This document shows, piece after piece, positions 29,970 through 38,360 of a stretch of 41,487 nucleotides of DNA. Positions within the stretch are counted from its first letter, which is position 1; each line of letters begins with the position of its first letter. The translations under genes and the position numbers were made by a program. Source of the stretch: Streptomyces zaomyceticus. Its GTDB lineage: Bacteria; Actinomycetota; Actinomycetes; Streptomycetales; Streptomycetaceae. The stretch lies in contig NZ_BNBZ01000046.1 in NCBI RefSeq assembly GCF_014656215.1, positions 1 through 41,487 on the forward strand, given 5' to 3'. The notes beneath the pieces were generated by a model. The model worked only from the letters and a program-made list of their open reading frames with translations, did not search any database and was not told the DNA's origin.

Positions 29970-30898
29970 GCGGCACTCGTCCCTCGTCACCGACCCCCGC
30001 GGAACACCACCTCGGGGACCGGCTGGCCGCACTCGTCGACGGCGAACTCGGCCATGACGCCCGCGAGCGGGTCCTCGCCCACCTCGCGACCTGCGCCCGC
30101 TGCAAGGCCGAGGCCGACGCGCAGCGCACCCTCAAGAGCGTCTTCGCGTCCGCGGCGGGCCCGTCGCCCTCGGAGGGTTTCCTCGCCCGGCTCCAGGGAC
30201 TACCCGGGGGCCCCGGTGACCCCGGAGGCCCCGGCGGACCCAGAGGCCCCCTCGAAGAACTTCTCGGCGCGAGCGGAGTGAAGTCCGACGGCTTCGCCAC
30301 GGCCGCCGTCGTCACCCCGCACCCTCCGGGCACCGGCTTCCGCATCCACGACGTCGGCGACCGCGGCTCCGGCACGTCCTGGCGCGGGCGGCGCTTCGCC
30401 TTCGCGGCGGCCAGCGCCGTCTCGTTCGCGGCGATCGCCCTCGGCGGCACCCTGCCCCTCGAAGCCTCGGTGAACGCGAGCGGGCGCGGCACCCAGGGCA
30501 CCGGCACGGCGGTCACCCCGCTGCGTGCCACCGCCACGGGTCCCGGCGGCGGCACGGCGGTCGGCCGGGGCACGCGCTCCGGCGAGCGCGGCGCGCAGTC
30601 CTTCGACGGCACACAGGTGACCGCGGCGGCTCCGCTCTCTCCCGGGGCTCCGGCGGCGCTGCCGCACGGGCCGGTGGCGGGCCGGGGCACGGTACCGGCG
30701 GGAGCGGTCCCGCCGGACGCGGTGCGCTCCGCCGCGGCTCCTCTGGTGGCGGTGCGCTTCCAGAACCCGGCCGCGCAGTCGCTGCTCGCCCTCTCGCCGT
30801 TCATACGACCGACGGGTCCGGCCCTCCAGCTGGCCCTCGGCCCCGGTCCCAGCCCGGCGCCGAGCCCGACGACCGCAACGCTCGGCTCCCACCGCTGA
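29966..30898 (+). CDS. rseA: Zinc-binding anti-sigma factor, RseA-like
   Basis: 310 residues. The N-terminal ZAS domain has HLGDRLAALVDGEL and the HxxxCxxC motif His39-Cys43-Cys46 (AHLATCARC), which binds zinc and clamps the sigma factor. A Pro/Gly stretch follows, then a single hydrophobic segment (FAFAAASAVSFAAIALGG, about residues 143-160) and a long Ala/Pro/Gly-rich outer part. GTG 29966 overlaps the sigma stop in a GTGA pattern, giving coupled synthesis; an in-frame ATG at 29948 lies inside the sigma gene. The mycobacterial RseA is soluble; this protein looks membrane-bound, so signal passage may involve cleavage. Confidence 0.88.
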   Translation: MSGTRPSSPTPAEHHLGDRLAALVDGELGHDARERVLAHLATCARCKAEADAQRTLKSVFASAAGPSPSEGFLARLQGLPGGPGDPGGPGGPRGPLEELLGASGVKSDGFATAAVVTPHPPGTGFRIHDVGDRGSGTSWRGRRFAFAAASAVSFAAIALGGTLPLEASVNASGRGTQGTGTAVTPLRATATGPGGGTAVGRGTRSGERGAQSFDGTQVTAAAPLSPGAPAALPHGPVAGRGTVPAGAVPPDAVRSAAAPLVAVRFQNPAAQSLLALSPFIRPTGPALQLALGPGPSPAPSPTTATLGSHR

Positions 30899-30976
30899 CC
30901 CGCGACCTGGTTGAATCCAGGGACAGGGGCGCCCGAGCCAAGGGGCGCGGACGGGCCAGCGGGTTGCGGGGAGAGC

Positions 30977-32800
30977 ATGAACAACGGAAAGCCGAACTGG
31001 TGGAGTCGGCCTTCGAGCACGCCGGAGGCGGCGCGGATACCCTCGCCGCCTCCGTCCGGCGACGCCGACGGCGACGGTGACTTTCCCCTGCCCGCGCCGC
31101 AGCCGGCGGCCGGGGCCGAGGCGAGCGACCTGACGGATCCGGCGGGCCCGACGGTGCCGGTGGACACGACGGACGGGGCGGCGAGGCACGAGGCCGCCGC
31201 CGACGCGCCCGCGGCACCCGCCGAGCCCACCGTGCTGCTGACCAAGAGCGAGCCTCCCGCCCCGGCGGACGAGGCTCCGACGGCGCACCTCCCGGTGACC
31301 GGCGGCCGCCCGGCCGACGCCCCTCCGGCCGACGCCCCTCCCGCCCCGGTGTCCGAAGGCCCCGGGGTCGACACCACGCACGCCGCGCAGCCCGCGCCGC
31401 AGCCCCTGCACGCACCCGACGAGTACCGGACGCCGCCCTACGGCGAGCCCGGCCCCTGGGCGCCCGCGCCGCCCGTACAGCGCCCCCCGGCGCCCGTACC
31501 GCCGCAGCAGGCCCAGGTGCCTCCCGTACCGCCGCACCCCCAGCCCCACCCCCAGACACAGCCCCACCCCCAGACGAACGGTCAGGGCGCCGGCCTGCCG
31601 CCGCAGGCCGGTGCGCCCTGGGTGCAGTACGACCCCTGGGGAGCCGGCGGCGCCGGACTCCCGCCCGCGCCCGCGAAGAAGTCCCGCAAGGGGCTCGCCG
31701 TCGCGGGAGCGCTCGTCTTCGCCCTCGTCACCGGTGTCATCGGCGGCGGCATCGGCGCGTACGTCGAGCGCAACGGCGGCCTCACCACCGTCGAACTGCC
31801 GCAGGCGGAGGGCGGGGACACCGACCGCGCCCCGGACAGCGTGGCCGGGATCGCGGCCGGCGCCCTGCCCGGCGTCGTCACCCTGCACGTCAAGGGCGGC
31901 GGTTCGTCCGGCACCGGCACCGGCTTCGTGCTGGACGCCAAGGGCCACATCCTCACCAACAACCACGTGGTCGACGGCGCCGAGTCCTCCGAGGACATCA
32001 CGGTGACCTTCTCCAGCGGTGAGACCGCCCGCGCCAAGGTCGTCGGCAAGGACACCGGCTACGACCTGGCGGTCGTCCAGGTCACCGGAGTCTCCGGCCT
32101 CAAGCCGCTGCCGCTCGGCAACTCCGACAACGTCCGCGTCGGCGATCCCGTCGTCGCCATCGGCGCGCCCTTCGACCTCTCCAACACGGTCACCTCCGGC
32201 ATCATCAGCGCCAAGGAGCGCCCGATCACGGCGGGCGGCGAGAAGGGCGACGGCAGCGACATCAGCTATGTCGACGCCCTCCAGACCGACGCCCCCATCA
32301 ACCCGGGCAACTCCGGCGGCCCGCTCCTCGACTCCAAGGGCCGGGTCATCGGCATCAACAGCGCGATCCGCGCGGCCGGCGGCGGCTCCGGCGACGGCGA
32401 GGGCGGCAGCGCCTCCCAGCCCGGTTCCATCGGCCTGGGCTTCGCCATACCCATCAACCAGGGCAAGCGCGTCGCCGAGGAGCTCATCAACACCGGCAAG
32501 GCCACCCACCCGGTCATCGGTGTGAGCCTCGACATGCAGTTCAACGGCGACGGCGCCCGCGTCGGCGAGAAGGGCAAGGACGGCACCGCCTCCGTCACGC
32601 CCGGCGGCCCGGCCGCGAAGGCGGGTCTCCGGCCCGGCGACGTCATCACCAAGGTCGACGGCCAGCGGGTGCACAACGGCGAGGAGCTGATCGTGAAGAT
32701 CCGCGCGCACCGCCCCGGCGACCGGCTGGAACTCACCCTGACCCGCAACGGCAAAGAGCTGACAAAGACGTTGACGCTCGGTTCCTCGCAGGGCACCTGA
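30977..32800 (+). CDS. htrA: HtrA-family membrane serine protease with PDZ domain
   Basis: 607 residues. A proline-rich cytoplasmic part (residues 1-235) precedes one membrane segment (about 239-263), a trypsin-like protease domain and one C-terminal PDZ domain. The triad is His330 (NNHVVDGA), Asp363 (GYDLAVVQV) and Ser446 (NPGNSGGPL). HtrA proteases degrade or chaperone damaged envelope proteins and can cut anti-sigma factors. The placing downstream of the sigma/anti-sigma pair fits. The ATG at 30977 has GGGGAGAG upstream. The N-terminus includes small repeats (ADAPPADAPPA, PQPHPQTQPHPQT). Confidence 0.94.
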   Translation: MNNGKPNWWSRPSSTPEAARIPSPPPSGDADGDGDFPLPAPQPAAGAEASDLTDPAGPTVPVDTTDGAARHEAAADAPAAPAEPTVLLTKSEPPAPADEAPTAHLPVTGGRPADAPPADAPPAPVSEGPGVDTTHAAQPAPQPLHAPDEYRTPPYGEPGPWAPAPPVQRPPAPVPPQQAQVPPVPPHPQPHPQTQPHPQTNGQGAGLPPQAGAPWVQYDPWGAGGAGLPPAPAKKSRKGLAVAGALVFALVTGVIGGGIGAYVERNGGLTTVELPQAEGGDTDRAPDSVAGIAAGALPGVVTLHVKGGGSSGTGTGFVLDAKGHILTNNHVVDGAESSEDITVTFSSGETARAKVVGKDTGYDLAVVQVTGVSGLKPLPLGNSDNVRVGDPVVAIGAPFDLSNTVTSGIISAKERPITAGGEKGDGSDISYVDALQTDAPINPGNSGGPLLDSKGRVIGINSAIRAAGGGSGDGEGGSASQPGSIGLGFAIPINQGKRVAEELINTGKATHPVIGVSLDMQFNGDGARVGEKGKDGTASVTPGGPAAKAGLRPGDVITKVDGQRVHNGEELIVKIRAHRPGDRLELTLTRNGKELTKTLTLGSSQGT

Positions 32801-32891
32801 GTGCCATGTGACGGACGCCGGGAGGTACCCGTCCGACAGTTTCGGCGGGTACCGTGGACCGGGCCCTTGACCGGCATGAAGGAGCTACTAG

Positions 32892-33350
32892 GTGTTCAGC
32901 GACATAGGCGCACTCGAGCTGGTGACGCTCGTGGTCCTCGCCGTGCTCGTCTTCGGGCCGGACAAGCTCCCGAAGGTCATCCAGGACGTCTCGCGCTTCA
33001 TTCGGAAGGTCCGTGACTTCTCCGACAGCGCGAAGGAGGACATCCGCAGCGAGCTGGGCCCGGAGTTCAAGGACTTCGAGTTCGAGGACCTCAACCCCAA
33101 GACGTTCCTCCGCAAGCAGATGGAGCAGAACGAGGACCTCAGGGAGCTCAAGGAGCTGCGCGGCAGCTTCGACCTCAAGAAGGAGATGAACGAGGTCGCC
33201 GACGCGGTCCACAGCCGCGAGCCGCAGACCTCCGCCGTCAACGGCTCCCCGGGCGCCGTGCCCGCCGTCAACGGCACCCCGGACCTGCTGAAGAAGCAGG
33301 ACAAGCCGGACACTCCGGAGCGTCCGCCGTACGACTCCGACGCGACCTGA
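32892..33350 (+). CDS. tatB: Twin-arginine translocase subunit TatB
   Basis: 152 residues: one N-terminal membrane segment (about residues 6-21) with the early Glu of the TatB start (MFSDIGALELV), the hinge VFGPDKLP, an amphipathic helix and a charged, flexible C-terminus. It works with TatC (not in this window) to bind folded Tat substrates. The GTG at 32892 has AAGGAG seven bases upstream. It is the last gene before the unknown gene at 33425 and stands after htrA as in M. tuberculosis (Rv1224). The 91-base gap before it has a partial hairpin around 32824-32857. Confidence 0.92.
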   Translation: MFSDIGALELVTLVVLAVLVFGPDKLPKVIQDVSRFIRKVRDFSDSAKEDIRSELGPEFKDFEFEDLNPKTFLRKQMEQNEDLRELKELRGSFDLKKEMNEVADAVHSREPQTSAVNGSPGAVPAVNGTPDLLKKQDKPDTPERPPYDSDAT

Positions 33351-33386
33351 CGACGGGCTGTCACCGACCCGACGCGTCCCGGTGGC

Positions 33387-33410
33387 TATCCTCCCTCTGT
33401 TGACGCAACG
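33387..33410 (+). promoter_or_regulatory. Candidate -10 and palindrome upstream of the 208-residue unknown gene
   Basis: TATCCT at 33387-33392 is a possible -10 box. The 12-base word GTTGACGCAACG (33399-33410), whose first eleven bases form an odd palindrome (GTTG-ACG-CAAC), follows at the expected start point. The same 12 bases occur between the methyltransferase and sigma genes at 29059-29070. Confidence 0.35.
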
Positions 33411-33424
33411 AGGAGGCGGCCGAG

Positions 33425-34051
33425 ATGGAGACCACGAGTCGGGTGGAGGGCGTACCCGCGGCCCGGCGGACCGCCGAGGGCTATCTGCGGGCGTCCTTCG
33501 CCTGGTACGGCCTCGACGAGGCCTTCACCGGGCCGCGCTGGCTGATGCAGGTCGGCACGGCGGCGGACGGCAGTGTGCAGCACGGGTCGACCGGGCACGG
33601 TGACACGCCGTCCATAAAGTCCGACGCGAGCGCCGCGGAGAAGGAGCGGTTCGCGGTGGTCGTGACGGTGGCCGCGAGCCCCGTACGACGGACCGGCGAC
33701 GGCACGGGCGTCCTGGACGCCACCACCGTCTCCTCGGCCGCCTGGCTGGCCGGTTCCGGGCTGCTCGTCCACACCTGGCCCGCCTCGCTGGACCACGGGA
33801 TGCGGGACAACTGGCTGGACCAGCAGACCGAGACGGCCTTCGAGCTGGCCGACGACCTCGACGGCCCGGAGTGGTCGACGCTGTCGCTGCCCGTGGACGG
33901 GGTGCCGATGCCGTTCCACTACCGCGAGTCGGAGTTCGGCTGGGTGCTGGCCGGGTCTGCCGCGGGGGTGCACCTCGGGGCGTACGGGCGGGGGATGAGC
34001 GCCTACGGGCTCGGCTTCTCGCAGATCAAGGACCTGGAGACGTACGCCTGA
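33425..34051 (+). CDS. Hypothetical protein, 208 residues
   Basis: A soluble protein without signal or membrane segments. Visible features include a helical start (ARRTAEGYLRASFAWYGLDEAF), a beta-rich centre and GWVLAGSAAGVHLGAYGRGM near the end. I do not recognise the family. GAGGAGG lies eight bases before the ATG. It is convergent with mrp across a perfect terminator. Codon use is normal for the window, so it is a resident gene. Confidence 0.85.
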   Translation: METTSRVEGVPAARRTAEGYLRASFAWYGLDEAFTGPRWLMQVGTAADGSVQHGSTGHGDTPSIKSDASAAEKERFAVVVTVAASPVRRTGDGTGVLDATTVSSAAWLAGSGLLVHTWPASLDHGMRDNWLDQQTETAFELADDLDGPEWSTLSLPVDGVPMPFHYRESEFGWVLAGSAAGVHLGAYGRGMSAYGLGFSQIKDLETYA

Positions 34052-34060
34052 CGACACGAG

Positions 34061-34088
34061 AAGGGCGCCCTCGATCGAGGGCGCCCTT
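34061..34088. terminator. Perfect palindromic terminator between convergent genes
   Basis: A 28-base perfect palindrome (34061-34074 reverse-complementary to 34075-34088), so its hairpin would use the central bases CGATCG as loop. It lies ten bases after one stop codon and about 80 before the mrp stop on the opposite strand. Confidence 0.85.
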
Positions 34089-34169
34089 CACGCTGTGCGG
34101 CCGCCGAGGGCCGGTGCCGGGTGCGTCCGCCCGCTCCGCCCCGCGGAACGACCGCCCACACCCGGGTGG

Positions 34170-35303
34170 CTAGAACTTGTTGCGCGGGGTGATGCCCAGG
34201 CTCATGCCCGAGAGGCCGCGCTGGCGGCCGCCGAGCTTGCCGGCGATCGCCCGGAGGGCCGCGCCCGCCGGGGAGTCCGGGTCGGACAGGACGACCGGCC
34301 TGCCCTCGTCGCCGCCCTCACGGAGCCGTACGTCGATCGGGATCGAGCCGAGGACCGGGACCGTCGCGCCCGTGGTCTGGGTCAGACCGTCCGCGACCCG
34401 CTGGCCGCCGCCCGTGCCGAACACGTCGACCATCTCGTCGCAGTGCGGGCACGGCAGGCCCGCCATGTTCTCGACCACACCGACGATCTTCTGGTGGGTC
34501 TGGACGGCGATCGAGCCGGCCCGCTCGGCGACCTCGGCCGCCGCCTGCTGCGGGGTGGTGACGACCAGGATCTCCGCGTTCGGGACGAGCTGCGCGACCG
34601 AGATCGCGATGTCGCCGGTGCCCGGGGGCAGGTCGAGCAGGAGGACGTCCAGGTCGCCCCAGTACACGTCCGCGAGGAACTGCTGGAGCGCGCGGTGCAG
34701 CATCGGGCCGCGCCACACCACCGGGGCGTTGCCCGGGGTGAACATGCCGATGGAGATGACCTTCACACCGTTCGCCGACGGCGGCATGATCATGTTCTCG
34801 ACCTGGGTCGGTCGCCCGTCCGCGCCCAGCATCCGCGGCACGCTGTGGCCGTAGATGTCGGCGTCGACGACACCGACCTTGAGACCGTCGGCGGCCATCG
34901 CCGCGGCCAGGTTCACGGTGACGGAGGACTTGCCGACGCCACCCTTGCCGGAGGCGACCGCGTACACCCGGGTCAGCGAGCCCGGCTTCGCGAACGGCAC
35001 CTCGCGCTCGGCGCTCGTGCCGCGCAGCGCCGCCGCGAGCTCCTTGCGCTGCTCGTCGCTCATCACGTCCAGCGAGACGTCGACGCCGGTGACGCCCTCG
35101 ACGCCGGAGACGGCGTCGGTCACCCGCTGGGTGATGGTCTCGCGCATCGGGCAGCCGGAGACGGTCAGGTAGACCGTGACGGCGACCTTGCCGTCCGGTT
35201 CGATCTCCACCGACTTGACCATGCCGAGCTCAGTGATCGGTTTGTTGATCTCGGGGTCGTTCACCGTCGCCAGTGCTTCGAGCACCGCGTCTTCCATAGC
35301 CAT
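34170..35303 (-). CDS. mrp: Mrp/ApbC-type iron-sulfur cluster carrier ATPase
   Basis: 377 residues. The N-terminal MIP18/DUF59-like domain (LATVNDPEINKPITELGMV, then SGCPMRETI) is fused to a ParA/MinD-like P-loop ATPase. The deviant Walker A GKGGVGKS is at residues 119-126 (Lys125), and the CPHC pair, which carries the bridging Fe-S cluster, is in NMAGLPCPHC. Such proteins load clusters onto apoproteins. TACCAT (35316-35311) is seven bases before ATG 35303, so the message is probably leaderless; a second ATG at 35297 is possible. The orthologue in mycobacteria is Rv1229c. Confidence 0.94.
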   Translation of the reverse strand: MAMEDAVLEALATVNDPEINKPITELGMVKSVEIEPDGKVAVTVYLTVSGCPMRETITQRVTDAVSGVEGVTGVDVSLDVMSDEQRKELAAALRGTSAEREVPFAKPGSLTRVYAVASGKGGVGKSSVTVNLAAAMAADGLKVGVVDADIYGHSVPRMLGADGRPTQVENMIMPPSANGVKVISIGMFTPGNAPVVWRGPMLHRALQQFLADVYWGDLDVLLLDLPPGTGDIAISVAQLVPNAEILVVTTPQQAAAEVAERAGSIAVQTHQKIVGVVENMAGLPCPHCDEMVDVFGTGGGQRVADGLTQTTGATVPVLGSIPIDVRLREGGDEGRPVVLSDPDSPAGAALRAIAGKLGGRQRGLSGMSLGITPRNKF

Positions 35304-35310
35304 ACCGACG

Positions 35311-35316
35311 ATGGTA
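35311..35316 (-). promoter_or_regulatory. -10 box of mrp
   Basis: TACCAT on the minus strand, seven bases before the mrp ATG, with no ribosome site between them: a leaderless promoter by geometry. Confidence 0.5.
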
Positions 35317-35347
35317 CGGCGCCGACCACCGGCCCATGAAAGGCCTG

Positions 35348-35908
35348 TCAACGGTCGGGTACGTCACTTCCGTGGGTGTCGGCCGACGGGAATAGATCCC
35401 GGCGCTCCTCCAGCTCCTTGATCAGGTCCTGGAGCTCGGAGCGGATCCAGTCGCGGGTGGCGACCTCGCCGAGCCCCATCCGCAGCGCGGCGATCTCCCG
35501 GGTGAGGTACTCGGTGTCCGCGATCGACCGCTCGTTCTGCTTCCGGTCCTGTTCGAGATTGACCCGGTCCCGGTCGTCCTGGCGGTTCTGTGCGAGCAGG
35601 ATCAGCGGCGCCGCGTACGAGGCCTGGAGGGACAGCGCGAGCGTCAGGAAGATGAAGGGGTACTCGTCGAACTTGAGCGAGCCCGGCGCGAAGATGTTCC
35701 ACAGCACCCAGACGATGATCGTCAGGGTCATCCAGACGAGGAACCGTCCCGTCCCCAGGAACCGGGCGATCCGCTCCGAGAGCCGGCCGAACGCCTCGGG
35801 GTCGTACTCCGGCAGCAGCCGGGCGCGCCGCTCCCGGGGCAGATCGAGCCGGATACGGGGACCCGACCGCTCGCGCTCCCGCTCGCGGTCCTGGGTGCGT
35901 TCAGCCAT
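35348..35908 (-). CDS. DUF1003 membrane protein
   Basis: 186 residues: a charged cytoplasmic start (basic/Glu-rich), two membrane segments (WMTLTIIVWVLWNIF; PFIFLTLALSLQASYAAPLIL), then a coiled-coil tail (RDRVNLEQDRKQNERSIADTE). This matches DUF1003, a family of unknown role. It overlaps the upstream MgtE_N/CBS gene by eight bases (ATGGCTGA). Because the partner lacks its own membrane domain, this protein could supply a membrane anchor, but that is inference. Confidence 0.9.
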   Translation of the reverse strand: MAERTQDRERERERSGPRIRLDLPRERRARLLPEYDPEAFGRLSERIARFLGTGRFLVWMTLTIIVWVLWNIFAPGSLKFDEYPFIFLTLALSLQASYAAPLILLAQNRQDDRDRVNLEQDRKQNERSIADTEYLTREIAALRMGLGEVATRDWIRSELQDLIKELEERRDLFPSADTHGSDVPDR

Positions 35909-37181
35909 GCCCCGTCCCCTCCTCGTGGAACTCGGTCTCCCGCCAGTCGTCCGGCAGCAGATGGTCGAGCACGTCGTCGACGGTGACCGCGCCGAGCAGC
36001 GAACCGCTCTCGTCCACCACGGGCGCCGCGACCATGTTGTACGCGGCGAGATAGCTGGTGACGGCGGGCAGCGGGGTGTCCGGGCCGAGCGGCGGGAGAT
36101 CGCTGTCCACGAGCGAGCTGACCAGCGTGAACGGCGGATCCCGCAGCAGCCGCTGGAAGTGCACCGTGCCCAGGTACTTGCCCGTCGGCGTCTCGTCGGG
36201 CGGCCGGCACACGTACACCTGCGCGGCGAGCGCCGGGGACAGGTCCTGCTGCCGGACCCGCGCCAGCGCGTCCGCGACCGTCGCGTCCGGCCGCAGCACG
36301 ATCGGCTCGGTCGTCATCAGGCCGCCCGCCGTGCGCTCCTCGTACGCCAGGAGCCGGCGTACGTCGGCCGCGTCGTCCGGCTGCATCAGGGTCAGCAGCC
36401 GCTCCTGGTCCTCCTCGGGCAGCTCGGAGAGCAGGTCGGCCGCGTCGTCCGGGTCCATCGCCTCCAGGACGTCGGCCGCGCGTTCCTCCTTCAGCTTGCC
36501 GATGATCTCGATCTGGTCGTCCTCCGGCAGCTCCTCCAGGACGTCGGCGAGCCGGTCGTCGTCGAGCGCCGCGGCCACCTCGACGCGCCGCTTGGGGGAG
36601 AGGTGGTGCAGTGCGTTGGCGAGGTCGGCCGGGCGCAGCTTCTCGAAGGTGGCGAGCAGGCTCTCGGCGCCCTGCCCGTGCTCCTCGAGGGAGAAGCCGG
36701 TGACCGCCGACCACTCGACGGTCAGCGTCTCGCCCTTGCGGCTCAGCACCCCGCCCTTGCCCTTGCGGACGAAGACCTTGTCGATCTCCCAGTCGCGGCG
36801 GGCGGGCAGCTGCTGGATGGCGACGTCGAGGACGGTGACCTCCTCGCCCTCCTGCCCGCCGGGCCCCACGAGCCGGACGCGCCGGTCGAGGAGTTCGCCG
36901 AGGACGAGCCGCTCGGTGGGGCGCCGTTCGAAGCGGCGCATGTTGACCACGCCGGTGGTGATGACCTGGCCGGACTCGACGCCCGTGATCCGGGTCATCG
37001 GGACGAACACCCGGCGACGGCTGAGGACCTCCACGACCATGCCGAGCAGCCGCGGCGGACGCCGGCCGACCCGCAGCATGGCCACCAGGTCGCTGACCCG
37101 GCCGACCTGGTCGCCGACGGGGTCGAAGACCGGGACCCCGGCGAGGTGGGAGACGAAGATCCGGGGGGCGCCTGCCGCCAT
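35901..37181 (-). CDS. PRC-barrel/MgtE_N/CBS-domain protein without MgtE channel
   Basis: 426 soluble residues. A PRC-barrel-like N-terminal part (VSHLAGVPVFDPVGDQVG; about residues 1-170) is followed by an MgtE_N helical domain (LRPADLANALHHLSPKRR, LEELPEDDQIEIIGKL; about 180-285) and a pair of CBS domains (about 290-415; VADALARVRQQDLSP, LPAVTSYLAAYNMVA, GAVTVDDVL). In true MgtE these domains sense Mg2+ and gate a channel; the channel is absent here. GAGGAGG lies eight bases before ATG 37181. The Rv1232c protein has the same plan. Two genes on, corA encodes a true Mg2+ channel. Confidence 0.9.
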   Translation of the reverse strand: MAAGAPRIFVSHLAGVPVFDPVGDQVGRVSDLVAMLRVGRRPPRLLGMVVEVLSRRRVFVPMTRITGVESGQVITTGVVNMRRFERRPTERLVLGELLDRRVRLVGPGGQEGEEVTVLDVAIQQLPARRDWEIDKVFVRKGKGGVLSRKGETLTVEWSAVTGFSLEEHGQGAESLLATFEKLRPADLANALHHLSPKRRVEVAAALDDDRLADVLEELPEDDQIEIIGKLKEERAADVLEAMDPDDAADLLSELPEEDQERLLTLMQPDDAADVRRLLAYEERTAGGLMTTEPIVLRPDATVADALARVRQQDLSPALAAQVYVCRPPDETPTGKYLGTVHFQRLLRDPPFTLVSSLVDSDLPPLGPDTPLPAVTSYLAAYNMVAAPVVDESGSLLGAVTVDDVLDHLLPDDWRETEFHEEGTGHG

Positions 37182-37442
37182 GCCACGCGCCTCCTCGGTG
37201 TCGCACGATTCGAGTCATTGCAGAGCTTTGCCGGGTTCAGGCTAGCCCGTGCCGTTCCGCCCTGCCCCGGTAGCGCCTCCGTACGGCTGCCGCCGGGTCC
37301 GTCACACGGCCCGGGTACGCTGCGGTCTGCCGTCCCCACCGGCACGCCGGCCCTCCCGCCCGGCAGAACAGACGGCCGCCGCCCCGCCATCCCGGACGGG
37401 CCGCGGCCCGGCAGCCCCCCACGATCCCGAGAGGCATCGCAG
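37182..37442. other. 261-base divergent promoter region
   Basis: It lies between the MgtE_N gene (minus) and the lipoprotein gene (plus). It is GC-rich; I see no ribosome-bound reading frame, and no -10/-35 pair that stands out. GAGAGG at 37429-37434 serves the lipoprotein gene. Confidence 0.4.
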
Positions 37443-38303
37443 GTGACCGTTCGCACCCCGTCATCGCGTACTCCGTCCGCAGCACGTGTCCCGTCGCCCC
37501 GTACGCCCGCCGAGGCCCGTACGCCGTCGTCGGGCCCCACGGCGGCGGTCCACCGCACCCCGGCCGGGCGCCTCCGCAGAGCCGCCCTGCCGCTGGCGCT
37601 CTGCGCAGGTCTCACCGTGGGACTGACCGCCTGCGCGGCCGACCCGGACGAGGGGACGAACGGGGTCGGGAAGCTCTCCGCGCCCGAGATCGAGGGCAAG
37701 GCACGGTCCGCCGCGGGCACGGCGAAGGCGGTACGGCTCTCCGGCACCCTGGTCAGCAAGGGCGGCACCTTCAAACTGAACATGCGCCTCAGGCAGGACG
37801 GCGCCAGCGGCTCGGTGACCACGAAGAACAGCACCTTCGAGCTGCTGCGGGTCGGCGACGCGCTCTATCTGAAGGCCGACGCGGGCTTCTGGACCCACGA
37901 CAGCAAGGGCGGCGCCACACCGTCGAAGGCGGACGCCGAGGCCGCCGACAAGCTCGACGACATGTACGTGAAGGTGCCGCAGGGCGACCCCTCGTACAAG
38001 CAGCTGCGCGGTTTCACCGACATGGGACCGCTCCTCGGCGGACTGATCGGCCTGCACGGCGAGAAGGTCAAGGGCGACCGGGACCAGATCGGCGGGGTCA
38101 GGACGATCAAGGTGAAGGGCGGCGCGGACGGCGAGGGCGGCACCCTCGACGTGGCCCTGGTGGGCTCCCCGTACCCGCTGCAGTTCGCGCGGGGCGGGGG
38201 AGGGGGCGTCGTGGTGCTCTCCGAGTGGAACAAGGACTTCCTGCTCACCGAGCCGTCGAAGGAGGAGACCCTCGACTACGGCAAGCAGCTGCCCAGGACC
38301 TGA
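37443..38303 (+). CDS. LolA/LppX-like lipoprotein
   Basis: 286 residues. A long N-terminus of about 40 residues rich in Thr, Pro and Arg precedes a hydrophobic segment ending in the lipobox LTAC. The mature part resembles LppX/LprAFG or LolA-like beta-sandwich proteins (AVRLSGTLVSKGGTFKLNMRL, LLRVGDALYLKADAGFW, DMYVKVPQGDPSY), which carry lipids or bind hydrophobic compounds. The GTG at 37443 has GAGAGG eight bases upstream; a start nearer the signal peptide is also possible, as the extra N-terminal part is unusual. Confidence 0.82.
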   Translation: MTVRTPSSRTPSAARVPSPRTPAEARTPSSGPTAAVHRTPAGRLRRAALPLALCAGLTVGLTACAADPDEGTNGVGKLSAPEIEGKARSAAGTAKAVRLSGTLVSKGGTFKLNMRLRQDGASGSVTTKNSTFELLRVGDALYLKADAGFWTHDSKGGATPSKADAEAADKLDDMYVKVPQGDPSYKQLRGFTDMGPLLGGLIGLHGEKVKGDRDQIGGVRTIKVKGGADGEGGTLDVALVGSPYPLQFARGGGGGVVVLSEWNKDFLLTEPSKEETLDYGKQLPRT

Positions 38304-38306
38304 CCG

Positions 38307-38360
38307 GGTGCGGCGGGGTGGTCGTCCCCGACCGGGTCCGGTGCGGCGGGCGGTCGTCCC
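38307..38360. repeat. 33-base period direct repeat after the lipoprotein gene
   Basis: GGTGCGGCGGG followed by GGTCGTCCC occurs at 38307-38328 and 38340-38360, differing only by two bases versus one between the halves. It starts three bases after the stop codon, in non-coding sequence between convergent genes. Confidence 0.75.

Noticed and set aside
29966..30898. ATG 29948 as start of the anti-sigma factor
   Set aside because: It adds only six residues inside the sigma gene; GTG 29966 has the coupled GTGA overlap typical for such pairs.
35376..38303. A 975-codon plus-strand frame ending in the lipoprotein
   Set aside because: Its first two-thirds is antisense to DUF1003 and the MgtE_N/CBS gene; only the part from GTG 37443 has a ribosome site, signal peptide and lipobox.
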